Counted from the stretch's first letter, positions 53,364 to 62,606 are shown. The stretch is DNA of 64,000 nucleotides from Sphingobacterium populi (GCF_001586775.1 NZ_LQXS01000004.1:186001-250000); one strand, 5' to 3'. Notes: a model not told the origin generated them from the sequence alone. Made by a program: numbers and translations.

Positions 53364-53371
53364 AAGGAGGT
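53364..53371 (+). promoter_or_regulatory. Perfect Shine-Dalgarno site
   Basis: AAGGAGGT, fully complementary to the usual anti-SD sequence of 16S rRNA, with a 7-base gap to the ATG at 53379. Such sites are rare in Bacteroidota and nearly absent elsewhere in this window. Confidence 0.75.
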
Positions 53372-53378
53372 AATTTTT

Positions 53379-54704
53379 ATGCGATACAGTATTATCACAA
53401 TTACAGCTGCAGTTTTTTTCTGTACAAAAGTTTTGGCCCAAGTACAAACAGATACGCTAGAAATACAGGCTGATACGTTAGAGCTGGAAAAACCTCGCTT
53501 CCAGCAACAACCAGGGTTGGCATTGGCAGCGTCGAAAATATTTTTCTCCGAGAAGCGCTGGTCTATTGGTGGTTTTGGTGAGTTTAATTATGTGCCTCTT
53601 CAACAAAATGTAAACACGGATCTCGGAGATTTGGAGCTGTATTACTCCGGTTTGTATCGCTATGCAATGTTTTTTGGATATCGCCTTACCGACAAGTTAA
53701 TCTGGAACTCTGAACTTCAAGTAGAATTCTTACACGATCGCGATGGCAATACGAGCCAAGAATTTCTGATAGAGGCCTTTGTAGACTATTTACATGCTGA
53801 TTATTTAAAAGCTCGTTTGGGATTTTATCCACTAACGATCGGATATGTGAACAATAATGATGAGCCCGTGATGTTTTACTCTGTAAATCGATCGGATGTA
53901 GAGAGGCTCATTACGCCTTCCACATGGATTGAGTTTGGGGCAATGTTTTATGGTAATATCTCCAAAGATTGGAGCTATGCGCTTGGTTTTTCTCAGGGTT
54001 TGAATAGTGAAGAGTTTATTGGAGCAAGCTGGATTAGGCAAGGACGCGAAATTCGTTTAGGAGTGCCACGTTCTATTGCGATCAACCCACAGATTAATTA
54101 CCACGGATTGCCAGGTGCTACGCTTTCTGTTTCTGGATATTATGGTAATTCGGGTCAGGGTCAATCTGTCCGAATTAATTATCGGGAAGAAGATGTTAAT
54201 GGAAGAATTAACTTAACCACTGCTTATGGGACGTATCATTGGCGCACTTTCCGCTTTGTCGCATTAGGCACGTATGGTACGCTAAGCGATACGGAAAAAA
54301 TATATCAACAGACAGCTGAGCACTCTGGTATGGATGGTCAAGTACTGGGGAGCAACACGTATGGTTATCTTTTTGAGTTAGGCAGCGATATATTGCCATT
54401 TTTGCGACGCAGACCGGCAAGACAACGGCCACACCGCTCTTCTTTTCTATTTGATTCTCATGAGATCAAGCTCAGCTTATTTGGCCGGTACGAGCGATTA
54501 AATACGCACCAACAAGTAAATCCATTTCTTCAAGGATTACCTCGGGCCGAGAGCAATTTGAGTATTACTACGTTGGGCGTTAACTTCAACACGAAAGAGA
54601 ATATCGTGTTGAAAGCCAACTACCAGTACCGCCGAAACAAATCGCCTTTAGATCCAAGGCCAGTATCCAACATCGTGGAAACTGGCTTGGGCTTTATTTT
54701 TTAA
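53379..54704 (+). CDS. Outer-membrane beta-barrel protein (porin-like)
   Basis: A 441-residue exported protein (signal MRYSIITITAAVFFCTKVLAQ). The mature part shows the alternating strand pattern of a beta-barrel with aromatic ends, for example SIGGFGEFNYVPLQ, LYRYAMFFGYRLTDKLIWNS, LKARLGFYPLTIGYVNN, RPVSNIVETGLGFIF (terminal Phe). LQVEFLHDRDG and QFFRDG-like loops fit phosphate/carbohydrate-selective porins. No specific substrate can be named. A strong Shine-Dalgarno site precedes it. Its end overlaps the convergent beta-propeller gene by 11 bases. Confidence 0.78.
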   Translation: MRYSIITITAAVFFCTKVLAQVQTDTLEIQADTLELEKPRFQQQPGLALAASKIFFSEKRWSIGGFGEFNYVPLQQNVNTDLGDLELYYSGLYRYAMFFGYRLTDKLIWNSELQVEFLHDRDGNTSQEFLIEAFVDYLHADYLKARLGFYPLTIGYVNNNDEPVMFYSVNRSDVERLITPSTWIEFGAMFYGNISKDWSYALGFSQGLNSEEFIGASWIRQGREIRLGVPRSIAINPQINYHGLPGATLSVSGYYGNSGQGQSVRINYREEDVNGRINLTTAYGTYHWRTFRFVALGTYGTLSDTEKIYQQTAEHSGMDGQVLGSNTYGYLFELGSDILPFLRRRPARQRPHRSSFLFDSHEIKLSLFGRYERLNTHQQVNPFLQGLPRAESNLSITTLGVNFNTKENIVLKANYQYRRNKSPLDPRPVSNIVETGLGFIF

Positions 54705-55521
54705 TCAACTTGTACGCAACTACGCTATTATTATTGAATGTCGGAATATAGAGGGTTTTGCTGCTTGCATCATATCCTAAATCGGCGGTGTTCATCTTGC
54801 CGCGTACATCAAGCAGTTGCTCTAAAGTGCCATCCGCTTTCACGTAATAGATAAGGCCGGGCCAGCACGTCACCAAGAAATCGCCATTGCCCACTGGCTC
54901 TAGCCCATCTCCGTTTTCCTCTAAGTCTTCGGTTATTATAGTCTTACTTTTTGCATTATCCACTTTCCACAATTCTTTTCCGGCTAATACATACAATGCA
55001 TCTCCAATAACTCGTACGCCGTTTGCGTTGTTTGCATTTTCTAGGTATACACTTGCTTGATCATTTTCGATCAGATAAACTTTATGCTCGCGCGTGTCGG
55101 ATACAAAGACACGACCTTCTGCATCAGCGGTTACATCATTTAAAAATGTGGCGCCTGCAACCGGGATTTTCTTAAGCACGTTTCCGCTGTCCATATCCAC
55201 CACGACCACATCTGTAATATCAGCGATATACAAGCGATTGCCGTGCATGGCCATTCCTTTTGGCGCGTGAAGGCCAGATACCCAAGTTGCATCTTTCATC
55301 TTGCCATTGGCATGCAATACAGCTACGCCGCCTTTGCCGTCTTTTTCACTGCCGCCTCCATCGATCAGCGAAACCAAAAGAGTGGATTGTTGCGCATTCG
55401 GCAACACCGACTCTGGGACAGGTAATTGTTCGGTGGATTCCCACAATTTTTCTAGTTTGTGCTGAGCCTGAGCCGAATAGGTCAGTGCAGAAAGAGCGAG
55501 TAAAGCCAATGTATTTTTCAT
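54694..55521 (-). CDS. Exported SMP-30/gluconolactonase-like beta-propeller protein
   Basis: A 275-residue exported protein (signal MKNTLALLALSALTYSAQAQ). Repeats of NHL/SMP-30 type form the body: APKGMAMHGNRLYIADITDVVV, FLNDVTADAEGRVFVSDTREHKVY, GVRVIGDALYVLAGKELWKVD, DGLEPVGNGDFLVTCWPGLIYYVK, TADLGYDASSKTLYIPTFNNN. This is the repeat form of sugar lactonases and related ligand-binding propellers. The catalytic role is not shown. The tail overlaps the porin gene. Confidence 0.85.
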   Translation of the reverse strand: MKNTLALLALSALTYSAQAQHKLEKLWESTEQLPVPESVLPNAQQSTLLVSLIDGGGSEKDGKGGVAVLHANGKMKDATWVSGLHAPKGMAMHGNRLYIADITDVVVVDMDSGNVLKKIPVAGATFLNDVTADAEGRVFVSDTREHKVYLIENDQASVYLENANNANGVRVIGDALYVLAGKELWKVDNAKSKTIITEDLEENGDGLEPVGNGDFLVTCWPGLIYYVKADGTLEQLLDVRGKMNTADLGYDASSKTLYIPTFNNNSVVAYKLIKK

Positions 55522-55593
55522 GGTAGTGTGTTTTGTGAATGTCCTAATTTATCAAAATTAGCGAAGAATGTCAAAGGTTTAGCAGGCTTTCTG

Positions 55594-55601
55594 TATCTTT
55601 G
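55594..55601 (+). promoter_or_regulatory. Putative -7 box at the rlmN start
   Basis: TATCTTTG, a perfect TAnnTTTG, ends five bases before the GTG start codon of rlmN. Confidence 0.52.
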
Positions 55602-55606
55602 TCCTT

Positions 55607-56674
55607 GTGAAGGATAATGTAAAATTGGTGGATATCAGAAGTTTGAGTGTAGATCAACTGAAGGTTAAGCTCACGGAGATGGGAGAGCAGGCGTTTCGTG
55701 CAAAGCAGATATATGAATGGCTATGGCAAAAATCGTGTACCTCTTTTGACGAGATGAGCAACCTGAGTAAGGCGCTACGCGAGAATCTCAAAAACCATTT
55801 TACGATCAATGCAGCGCAGGTACGCCAATCACAGATCAGTAATGATAAGACCATTAAAAGCACCTTTACGCTATATGATGGCAACGTGATTGAGGGCGTG
55901 CTAATTCCGGCAGATTCGCGCATGACAGCCTGTGTGAGTTCACAGGTAGGCTGCAGTTTGACGTGTAAATTTTGCGCAACTGGCTATATGGATCGCAAGC
56001 GCAACCTGAACGCAGACGAAATCTACGATCAAGTGGTGCTAATCGCCAAACAAGCCGAAGATCACTATCAGCAACCCTTATCCAATATTGTATATATGGG
56101 CATGGGCGAGCCTTTGCTTAATTATGCCAACATGATGAAGTCCATCGAGCGAATTACTTCACCGACGGGTCTGAATATGGCAGCCAAGCGGATAACGGTT
56201 AGTACTGCGGGGATCGCTAAGATGATTAAGAAACTGGGTGACGACGAGGTGCGATTTAATCTAGCACTTTCACTGCACGCGGCTAATGACGAGAAGCGAA
56301 ATGAAATTATGCCGATCAACGAGCAGAATACGCTGAAAGCATTGGCCGAAGCACTCAAATATTATTACGCCAAAACCAAGAACGCAGTCACATTCGAATA
56401 CATCGTGTTTCATAATTTCAACGATGAGTTAGAAGACGCTAAGGATCTGGCAAAATTTTGTAAACACATTCCATGTAAGGTCAATATCATCGAGTATAAT
56501 CCAATAGCGTTGGCCGACTTTGTAAATGCCGAGGCTGATAAGATTGATTTATTTGCCGATTACTTACGTAGCCAGGGGGTTGTCACCAATGTAAGACGGA
56601 GTCGCGGAAAAGATATCGACGCAGCCTGCGGTCAGTTGGCTATTAAAGATAAAACTGCCGAGGAAGTAGAATAG
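55607..56674 (+). CDS. rlmN: Dual-specificity RNA methyltransferase RlmN
   Basis: RlmN is a radical SAM enzyme that methylates C2 of adenosine in 23S rRNA and tRNA. The 355-residue protein has an N-terminal domain (REKIYEWLWQK-like), the SAM-cluster motif CSLTCKFCATG, the methyl-carrying/catalytic cysteines in MTACVSSQVGC and at the C-terminus in AACGQLA, and TNVRRSRGKDIDAAC. The start codon is GTG. It has a -7 box directly upstream and is followed after 33 bases by comF on the same strand. Confidence 0.96.
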   Translation: MKDNVKLVDIRSLSVDQLKVKLTEMGEQAFRAKQIYEWLWQKSCTSFDEMSNLSKALRENLKNHFTINAAQVRQSQISNDKTIKSTFTLYDGNVIEGVLIPADSRMTACVSSQVGCSLTCKFCATGYMDRKRNLNADEIYDQVVLIAKQAEDHYQQPLSNIVYMGMGEPLLNYANMMKSIERITSPTGLNMAAKRITVSTAGIAKMIKKLGDDEVRFNLALSLHAANDEKRNEIMPINEQNTLKALAEALKYYYAKTKNAVTFEYIVFHNFNDELEDAKDLAKFCKHIPCKVNIIEYNPIALADFVNAEADKIDLFADYLRSQGVVTNVRRSRGKDIDAACGQLAIKDKTAEEVE

Positions 56675-56707
56675 ATCGTATTTCGAGGCCATATTTGTTT
56701 ATTTCTT

Positions 56708-57409
56708 ATGCACAATTTGGATAAATATTGGAATGGCTTGCTCCACATATTCTTTCCACAACGATGTGCTGGCTGCGATGCGGCATTATACCATCAAGAG
56801 CATATTTTGTGTAGCAGCTGTCTTTACCACCTGCCGAGGACCAATCATCATGTAGATCGGGTCAATGAAACAGCTAAACAATTATGGGGGAAAGTGACAT
56901 TCCAATACGCTGCTTCCATGCTCACACTTTCCAAATCATCTCGCGTACAGCATATCATTCACAATCTGAAATATGGGCATCAGCCAGAAATTGGCATTTA
57001 TCTTGGCAAAATGTATGGAGCTGTACTGAAGGATAGCCTATTTTTAAAAGACATCGACCTTATTGTACCGATTCCTATTCATCCAGTCAAAAAGAGAAAA
57101 AGAGGATACAACCAGTCCGAAAGCTTTGCACAGGGTTTGAGCGAATCGTTAGGCATACCATACGATGCATCTTTATTAATTCGTACAGTGAACTCTGCCT
57201 CACAGACGCGCAATTCGCGGATAGATCGATACAATAATGTAGAGCATGTGTTTGCTATTCCGCCCGGCAGGAGCGGCCTACACACCGGGAAACACATCTT
57301 ATTAGTTGATGATGTAATCACTACGGGTGCCACTATCTCTTTTGCGGCTCAGGTGCTTATTGATGGTTTACATTGCACCGTATCCGTACTAACAATTGCA
57401 CGAGCTTAA
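56708..57409 (+). CDS. ComF family phosphoribosyltransferase-like protein
   Basis: A 233-residue ComF/GntX-type protein. The N-terminus is a zinc finger-like region (CAGCDAALYHQEHILCSSCL). The PRTase part has the YGHQPEIGIYLGKMY stretch, VPIPIHPVKKRKRGYNQSESFAQ and the PRPP loop ILLVDDVITTGATI. In competent bacteria ComF supports DNA uptake; in others it is of unclear role. Natural transformation cannot be inferred from this gene alone. Confidence 0.9.
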   Translation: MHNLDKYWNGLLHIFFPQRCAGCDAALYHQEHILCSSCLYHLPRTNHHVDRVNETAKQLWGKVTFQYAASMLTLSKSSRVQHIIHNLKYGHQPEIGIYLGKMYGAVLKDSLFLKDIDLIVPIPIHPVKKRKRGYNQSESFAQGLSESLGIPYDASLLIRTVNSASQTRNSRIDRYNNVEHVFAIPPGRSGLHTGKHILLVDDVITTGATISFAAQVLIDGLHCTVSVLTIARA

Positions 57410-57476
57410 GATATCTAATCACAACGGATTAGTATTACGAGATGGTTATTACTGTTGTAAGGCAGGTGCGAATCTT

Positions 57477-57854
57477 CTAAAATCGCTTACGATAAAATAA
57501 TAAATAGGCAAATAATGCCATACCAATTCCGACGGCATCCGCAAAAATATCCCACCAGTCGGCCTGCCGATAGGTGGTAAAATAGTATTGAGCAAACTCG
57601 GTAAAAAAAGCAAAAGTACCAGTTCCCAAAAACACCCAAAACGCCGTGACATATTTTCTAGCCATGCCCTTGGTGTGCGCTACTGCACCATATAGGAACA
57701 GCGCAGCCAAAAGAAAAAAACTACCGCAATGCGCGATTTTGTCAAAACCCTCATACAGAGGTATTGGAAGCGAATCTCCTGGCGATTTTAACATAAGGTA
57801 AAGCATGCAGATGCTCCATAGGAATGCCCAAGAATAACTTAGAATAAAACGCAT
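57477..57854 (-). CDS. VanZ family membrane protein
   Basis: A 125-residue membrane protein with four predicted spans. The motifs PGDSLP-IPLYEGFDKIAHCGSFF and LGTGTFAFFTEFAQYYFTTYRQADWWDIFADAVGIG, here spread in two blocks, are the core of the VanZ-like family; FDKIAH and Q-ADWWDIFADAVG are typical. VanZ is linked to teicoplanin resistance in some Gram-positive clusters, but VanZ-like genes are widespread, so no resistance is claimed. It is convergent with comF. Confidence 0.84.
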   Translation of the reverse strand: MRFILSYSWAFLWSICMLYLMLKSPGDSLPIPLYEGFDKIAHCGSFFLLAALFLYGAVAHTKGMARKYVTAFWVFLGTGTFAFFTEFAQYYFTTYRQADWWDIFADAVGIGMALFAYLLFYRKRF

Positions 57855-58002
57855 AGCTGTAAAAGTCGGCTTTATCTGGTAAAGATAAAAGCTCTTTAAC
57901 GATTTTTATCGGTTTAGAACTACATTCTACCCTCGCCTAGAAATTTGTTTAAAAAATTATTTAACTGATCTTCAGTGTTTTATAAATTATTTTTCAATCT
58001 AT

Positions 58003-58029
58003 ACAGTACTATGTATTGCAAAGTACTGT
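58003..58029 (+). promoter_or_regulatory. Candidate PadR operator
   Basis: ACAGTACT (58003-58010) and its perfect complement AGTACTGT (58022-58029) are separated by 11 bases. The site overlaps the -33 element of the padR promoter and lies 25 bases before its start, as expected of an autoregulated PadR gene. Confidence 0.62.
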
Positions 58030-58047
58030 TTTAAAGATATATCTTTG
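58016..58047 (+). promoter_or_regulatory. Promoter of the padR operon
   Basis: TTG at 58016-58018 and a perfect -7 box TATCTTTG at 58040-58047, 21 bases apart. The -7 box ends seven bases before the ATG. Confidence 0.62.
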
Positions 58048-58054
58048 TATTGTT

Positions 58055-58390
58055 ATGGTAGCTGAAAACACACAAGTACAGATGCGAAAAGGAATACTGG
58101 AATACTGTATTCTTTCGATTATATCTCGCAAAGAAATATACGCATCAGATATAATAGCGGAGTTGAAGAAAGCGGAGCTCTTGATCGTAGAAGGAACCTT
58201 ATATCCTTTGCTCACCAGGCTCAAGAACAATGGACTATTGAGCTACAATTGGAAAGAATCAACTTCTGGCCCGCCGAGAAAATATTATGAGATTACAGAA
58301 GAAGGTCAGGACGTACTCAAGAAGCTAGACGTAACCTGGAAGGAACTGCTCTTTGCAGTCGAAACCTCGTTAGAACACCGCACAATTTAA
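58055..58390 (+). CDS. PadR family transcriptional regulator
   Basis: A 111-residue winged-helix regulator of the short PadR-s2 type. It has KGILEYCILSIISRKEIYA, DIIAELKKAELLIVEGTLYP (recognition helix region) and LLTRLKNNGLLSYNWKESTS, then PPRKYYEITEEGQDVL. Such regulators usually repress a downstream envelope gene; here that is the PspC protein and the outer-membrane protein. I use MVAENTQVQMRKG as start (58055) since an upstream TTG start would run through the promoter. A palindrome lies before it. Confidence 0.92.
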   Translation: MVAENTQVQMRKGILEYCILSIISRKEIYASDIIAELKKAELLIVEGTLYPLLTRLKNNGLLSYNWKESTSGPPRKYYEITEEGQDVLKKLDVTWKELLFAVETSLEHRTI

Positions 58391-58420
58391 GTGACATAAA
58401 GATTTAAAAACCCTAAAACC

Positions 58421-60076
58421 ATGAATAAGACTATAATCATTAACATAAACAGCATCGTTTTCCACATCGAGGAGGATGCCTATGAAATACTTCGCTCTTA
58501 CATGATCGATATCAAAAGGCACTTTGGCCGATCGGAAGATAGCAAAGAAATATTAGAAGATATTGAGAATCGCATTGCGGAAATGTTTTCTGAACGCATT
58601 CATTCTGGCAAGAAAGAAGTGATTGGTATTGTCGATGTCAATCAGGTCATTGCACAAATGGGTCGCGTGAGCGATTTTGAAGCAGGTATTTTGGAAGATG
58701 AATCAACGACGACGAAGGATCCGATCGATTATTCCGCAGAAAAAGCGTCGAGCGAACATGTCGATCAAGCTGCTGAACCAAAAATCTCTGCTGCGAATGC
58801 CTCTTATTTTGCTAAAAAATTGATGCGTGATCCCGACGACAAAATGCTGGGCGGAGTCGCTAGCGGATTGGGTCACTATTTCGGGATAGAGTCGAAATGG
58901 GTTCGTGTGATCTTCCTCGCTTTCTTCTTATTTGCTGGTTCGGGTGCTATGCTATATGTCGTACTTTGGATGGTAATGCCATTAGCCAGTAGTCGGGCAG
59001 ATCGCATGGCGATGCGCGGAGAAGCGCCTAATTTAGAGAATTTTAAGAAATCCTTTGAGAAGGAGATAGATGAGTTTCCAGCACTTAATTCTCGCGATAC
59101 AGGTGGGCGCGCCAAGCACACTGTCGAAAGTGTGATCGGCCGTATTCTTCGAGTCATAGGTCGTATTTTAGGTGTTTTTGCATTGTCTATTATTAGCATA
59201 TCGCTGATCGGTTTCTTTATCGTATTCGTATTTAGCTGGTTAAATCTATCAGGTTTTCATACTGACATCATGTTTCCACCGCTGTTGAATATGGAGACAA
59301 GAGAGGCATATTTTGCACTAATGGCCGGTTTTTTGGCGATTTCAATTCCTTTTATGTCTTTATTCTACCTTCTGTTGCGCGTGCTATTCAATGCGCCGAA
59401 GATGAATAACTATGCCTCGCTCACGCTACTCACCATGTGGTGTCTGTCTATTATTGCAGTCATTTACTTTAGCATATCCACGTCTCACGATTTTAGAGAG
59501 ACAAGTACCATCAAAGTCGAAAAACCACTCCAGCCAGCAACAAGCTTTGTACTGTCCGAGCGTGATGTACGTGTGATTGATGCTTCGGACGAAGACCGCA
59601 GCAAAGGGCGTATAAAAGCTATAGATGAAGGCTACAGCTTGCGTGACGATCTAGCAATCACGATCGAAAGCATTGATTCCTTAGAAAAGCCATTCATTCA
59701 ATATAATTATACAGCGAAAGGGCGCACCTTCAAGCAGGCTTCGGATAATGCCTCCGACATTGCGTACAAAGTAAAGCAAGATGGCCGAAATTTGATTTTT
59801 GACAGCCATTTTCTATTCAGTACCGACAAAAAAGTTTATCGCGATCAGCGTATTGACGTGAAGGTATTTTTGCCGGTGGGCACATCTGTTACCATTATGA
59901 ATAATATGGACTATAAAGTGCGCAATAGCGTGTGGATACACGATTGTTATCCGGGAATTAATCACAAATCTACCGAATGGATCATGACTAAAAATGGTTT
60001 GAAATGTGCTACCGCAAATCCCGAAGAGCAAAAAGATGAAAAAAATGAGGAAGAAGGTGTAACATCCGAGTCCTAG
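58421..60076 (+). CDS. PspC-domain multi-span membrane protein
   Basis: A 551-residue protein. An N-terminal cytoplasmic part (SIVFHIEEDAYEILRSYMID, EILEDIENRIAEMF) has an IM-type coiled character. Around residues 125-190 is a PspC-like module (KMLGGVASGLGHYFGIESKW, LYVVLWMVMPLASS). Further membrane spans lie at about 245-275, 295-315 and 345-365, and a C-terminal soluble domain follows. In Bacteroidota such proteins form one unit with a PadR regulator (30 bases upstream). It may be an envelope-stress sensor or ion-homeostasis protein; function is unproven. Confidence 0.87.
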   Translation: MNKTIIININSIVFHIEEDAYEILRSYMIDIKRHFGRSEDSKEILEDIENRIAEMFSERIHSGKKEVIGIVDVNQVIAQMGRVSDFEAGILEDESTTTKDPIDYSAEKASSEHVDQAAEPKISAANASYFAKKLMRDPDDKMLGGVASGLGHYFGIESKWVRVIFLAFFLFAGSGAMLYVVLWMVMPLASSRADRMAMRGEAPNLENFKKSFEKEIDEFPALNSRDTGGRAKHTVESVIGRILRVIGRILGVFALSIISISLIGFFIVFVFSWLNLSGFHTDIMFPPLLNMETREAYFALMAGFLAISIPFMSLFYLLLRVLFNAPKMNNYASLTLLTMWCLSIIAVIYFSISTSHDFRETSTIKVEKPLQPATSFVLSERDVRVIDASDEDRSKGRIKAIDEGYSLRDDLAITIESIDSLEKPFIQYNYTAKGRTFKQASDNASDIAYKVKQDGRNLIFDSHFLFSTDKKVYRDQRIDVKVFLPVGTSVTIMNNMDYKVRNSVWIHDCYPGINHKSTEWIMTKNGLKCATANPEEQKDEKNEEEGVTSES

Positions 60077-60123
60077 CTGGCGTCTAACGCATAGAAATAT
60101 ACAATTTATACATACTAACACCA

Positions 60124-62541
60124 ATGATTAGAATACTATTTATAGTGGCATGTACGCTTATTGCGCTATTGAATCAAGCATTTGCCCAACAAACAACTAT
60201 ACATATACAAGGAGCGGTGCTCAATGAGGCGGAGGAAGCGCTGGAGGGAGCAACAGTTTATCTGATGACCACCAATTCCAAAGTTTTGCTAAAAAGTGCG
60301 CTGACAGACGCTCAGGGTCATTTTAAGATTAGCCACGTACCGAATGGCAACTATTATTTGGAAGTAGGATCTATCGGCTACGCTTCTGCACAATCTGCAC
60401 CTTTTGAATTTGCGGGAAAGCCAGTAGAAATGCCATCCTTTATCTTAACGACTGAAAGCCAAACGATCGAAGCGGTCGCTGTGACAGGCCAACAGCCATT
60501 AATCAGAAGTAGTAATGGAAAACTGATAATGGATGTGGAGAATTCAACTTTGGCAGCAGGAAACAACGCGCTAGAAGTATTGCAACGTGCACCTGGCGTG
60601 ACCATCGACAAAGACGAAAATATTCTTTTGATGGGCCGTGAGGGGATCAACGTGACAATCGACGGGCGACAAACTTTTATGACTGGCGATCAGTTGGCTT
60701 CATTTCTAAAATCAGTGGATGGCGGGCAAATTAAAAATATCGAAGTAGCGACTACCCGTAGTGCTAAGGATGACGCCGAAGGTTCTTCCGGTAGTATCAA
60801 CATTGTGCTGAAAAAGAATAAGATCGAAGGTTTCAATGGTACGTTGATCGGAAGTTTGGCGCAAGGTAATTATGCCCGAGGAAATACTTCAGCTAGTTTG
60901 AACTACAAGAAAAACAATACTACCTTATTCGGTACATATTCCTACCTACACAATAAGCGTCGATTTGATTTAGATATTTACCGAATTGTAGGGCTAGAAG
61001 AGCCAACGGCATTCGACCAAACATCCGATTTATATCAGACGGACAAGGCACATACCTATCGATTTGGTATTGAACAAAAAACCTCCGAACGCAACACTTT
61101 ACTTGCGCAGTTTTCTGCAAATAATTCGCGAGAAACAGAGGACAACGTCAGCTTCACGGAGATGAGCCGCCCTAGTGGACCGATCGATTCTATGCTAAAT
61201 TCTAATACCTATGGGCGTGCCGGATTTAATCGCTATTCCTTAAACCTAAACAATACCTTTTTGACAGATACTTCTGGCGGAAAGCTGGTCGTGGATGCTG
61301 ATTTGACTCGTTTTAGAAATACCAATACCATCAACTATGAATATTTGATGAGCGATGCGCAAGGATCATTATTATATGATCCAGAGTTTGAGCGTAGCGC
61401 CATGCCAGTAGATATTGACATTTATGTAGGGCGAGTGGATTATAGCAAGCCGTTTAAGAATCAAGATAAGTTTGAAACCGGATTAAAATATAGTAATGTG
61501 CGCTCGGACAACAATATGCAGTTTGAACATCGTGTAGATGGCGTATGGCAGGAATACGCCGGCCGTCCGAATCACTTTATTTATACCGAACAAGTTGCTG
61601 CAGCCTACGCAGATTATAGCAGAGAGATCAACAAATGGTCGATCAAAGCTGGTCTTAGAGGTGAATTGACCATGTCTAATGGTGAATCTCGCACCATGGA
61701 AAGCAATGTGAAGCGTCGTTATTTTGACCTTTTTCCATCTGCCAGTGTTACACGCACGCTAAACGAGAATAATATTATCTCTCTAAGCTATGCGAAGAAG
61801 ATCTCTAGACCAAACTACCGATTCCTTAATCCGTTCGAATACTTTATAGATCGTTTCACCTTCATGCGAGGTAACCCTTACTTGCAGCCGCAATATACGC
61901 ATGGCTTCTCCTTGAACTATACGTGGATGAAAATGTTTAATTTCACCTTGGGTAGTGATATTACCAACGATGCCATTACCGAAAGTATGGGGCAGGATGA
62001 AGAAACGAAACAATCTTGGGTAATCCGAGAGAATCTTGGCCGCCAGGTAAATAGCTACTTGAATATCAATACGCCATATAAGGTGGGCAATTTTTGGAGC
62101 ATCAATAACAATATGACGTTGGTACACATGTATTTCAAAGGGCCTATTGCCGGATCATTTGTAGATCAAGGTGGTTTTATGTTTCAGCTAAATAATATGA
62201 ACAATTTTAAGATCAATAAGTCGTTATCGGCAGAAACATCATTGGCCTATACATCTCCATTTGTGTACAATATCTACAAAATTCATAGTCGTTGGAATTT
62301 GGATGTAGGCGTCAACTATACCTTCAAAGATCCTCGCAGCACGCTTAAGCTGGCTGCCACAGATATTTTTCGTACCAGCAGAAATAATATTAGCACTAAC
62401 TTTGGCGCCTTCCTTGCCGATATCCGCCAATATAATGATACGCAGACGGTACGTTTAACGTACACATTCCGCTTCGGAAATCTGAAACAGAATATCCGCA
62501 AATCGGATGGAGGAAACGACGAAAGAGATCGCGCACAATAG
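60124..62541 (+). CDS. Outer-membrane beta-barrel receptor with CarboxypepD-like domain
   Basis: An 805-residue TonB-receptor-like protein. The signal is MIRILFIVACTLIALLNQAF, then a CarboxypepD_reg-like module (VLNEAEEALEGATVYL, GNYYLEVGSIGYASA; residues 25-115), a plug region (LEVLQRAPGVTIDKDENIL, GREGINVTIDGRQTFM, IEVATTRSAKDDAEGSSGS, to about 230) and a barrel of the OMP_b-brl_3 type ending TVRLTYTFRFGNLKQNIRK. Such proteins bind oligosaccharides or peptides or act in outer-membrane assembly; substrate is unknown. It follows the PspC gene by 47 bases and is the last gene of the padR unit. Confidence 0.85.
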   Translation: MIRILFIVACTLIALLNQAFAQQTTIHIQGAVLNEAEEALEGATVYLMTTNSKVLLKSALTDAQGHFKISHVPNGNYYLEVGSIGYASAQSAPFEFAGKPVEMPSFILTTESQTIEAVAVTGQQPLIRSSNGKLIMDVENSTLAAGNNALEVLQRAPGVTIDKDENILLMGREGINVTIDGRQTFMTGDQLASFLKSVDGGQIKNIEVATTRSAKDDAEGSSGSINIVLKKNKIEGFNGTLIGSLAQGNYARGNTSASLNYKKNNTTLFGTYSYLHNKRRFDLDIYRIVGLEEPTAFDQTSDLYQTDKAHTYRFGIEQKTSERNTLLAQFSANNSRETEDNVSFTEMSRPSGPIDSMLNSNTYGRAGFNRYSLNLNNTFLTDTSGGKLVVDADLTRFRNTNTINYEYLMSDAQGSLLYDPEFERSAMPVDIDIYVGRVDYSKPFKNQDKFETGLKYSNVRSDNNMQFEHRVDGVWQEYAGRPNHFIYTEQVAAAYADYSREINKWSIKAGLRGELTMSNGESRTMESNVKRRYFDLFPSASVTRTLNENNIISLSYAKKISRPNYRFLNPFEYFIDRFTFMRGNPYLQPQYTHGFSLNYTWMKMFNFTLGSDITNDAITESMGQDEETKQSWVIRENLGRQVNSYLNINTPYKVGNFWSINNNMTLVHMYFKGPIAGSFVDQGGFMFQLNNMNNFKINKSLSAETSLAYTSPFVYNIYKIHSRWNLDVGVNYTFKDPRSTLKLAATDIFRTSRNNISTNFGAFLADIRQYNDTQTVRLTYTFRFGNLKQNIRKSDGGNDERDRAQ

Positions 62542-62565
62542 GCATAATGTATCTTATAAACAATA

Positions 62566-62606
62566 GAAATCCTCCCTCTTCATAAAGGAGGACTTCTTTG
62601 TTTTTG
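62566..62606 (+). terminator. Probable terminator of the padR-pspC-receptor operon
   Basis: TCCTCC at 62570-62575 pairs with GGAGGA at 62587-62592, followed by a T-rich run. Its T tract overlaps the LOG gene -33 element. Confidence 0.6.

Larger units (their letters stand above)
53045..53378 (+). other. Intergenic region upstream of the porin-like gene
   Basis: About 330 bases with no supportable gene. A perfect -7 box TAACTTTG is at 53332-53339. Before it a TAATTAAAAGC stretch (53321-53331) vaguely recalls the 11-base repeats at 50859. No clear -33 element. A 78-residue open frame (53075-53311) was rejected. Confidence 0.6.

Noticed and set aside
57416-57433. Small hairpin CTAATC/GATTAG between comF and vanZ
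   Set aside because: Short AT-rich stem without T-run; not a convincing terminator.
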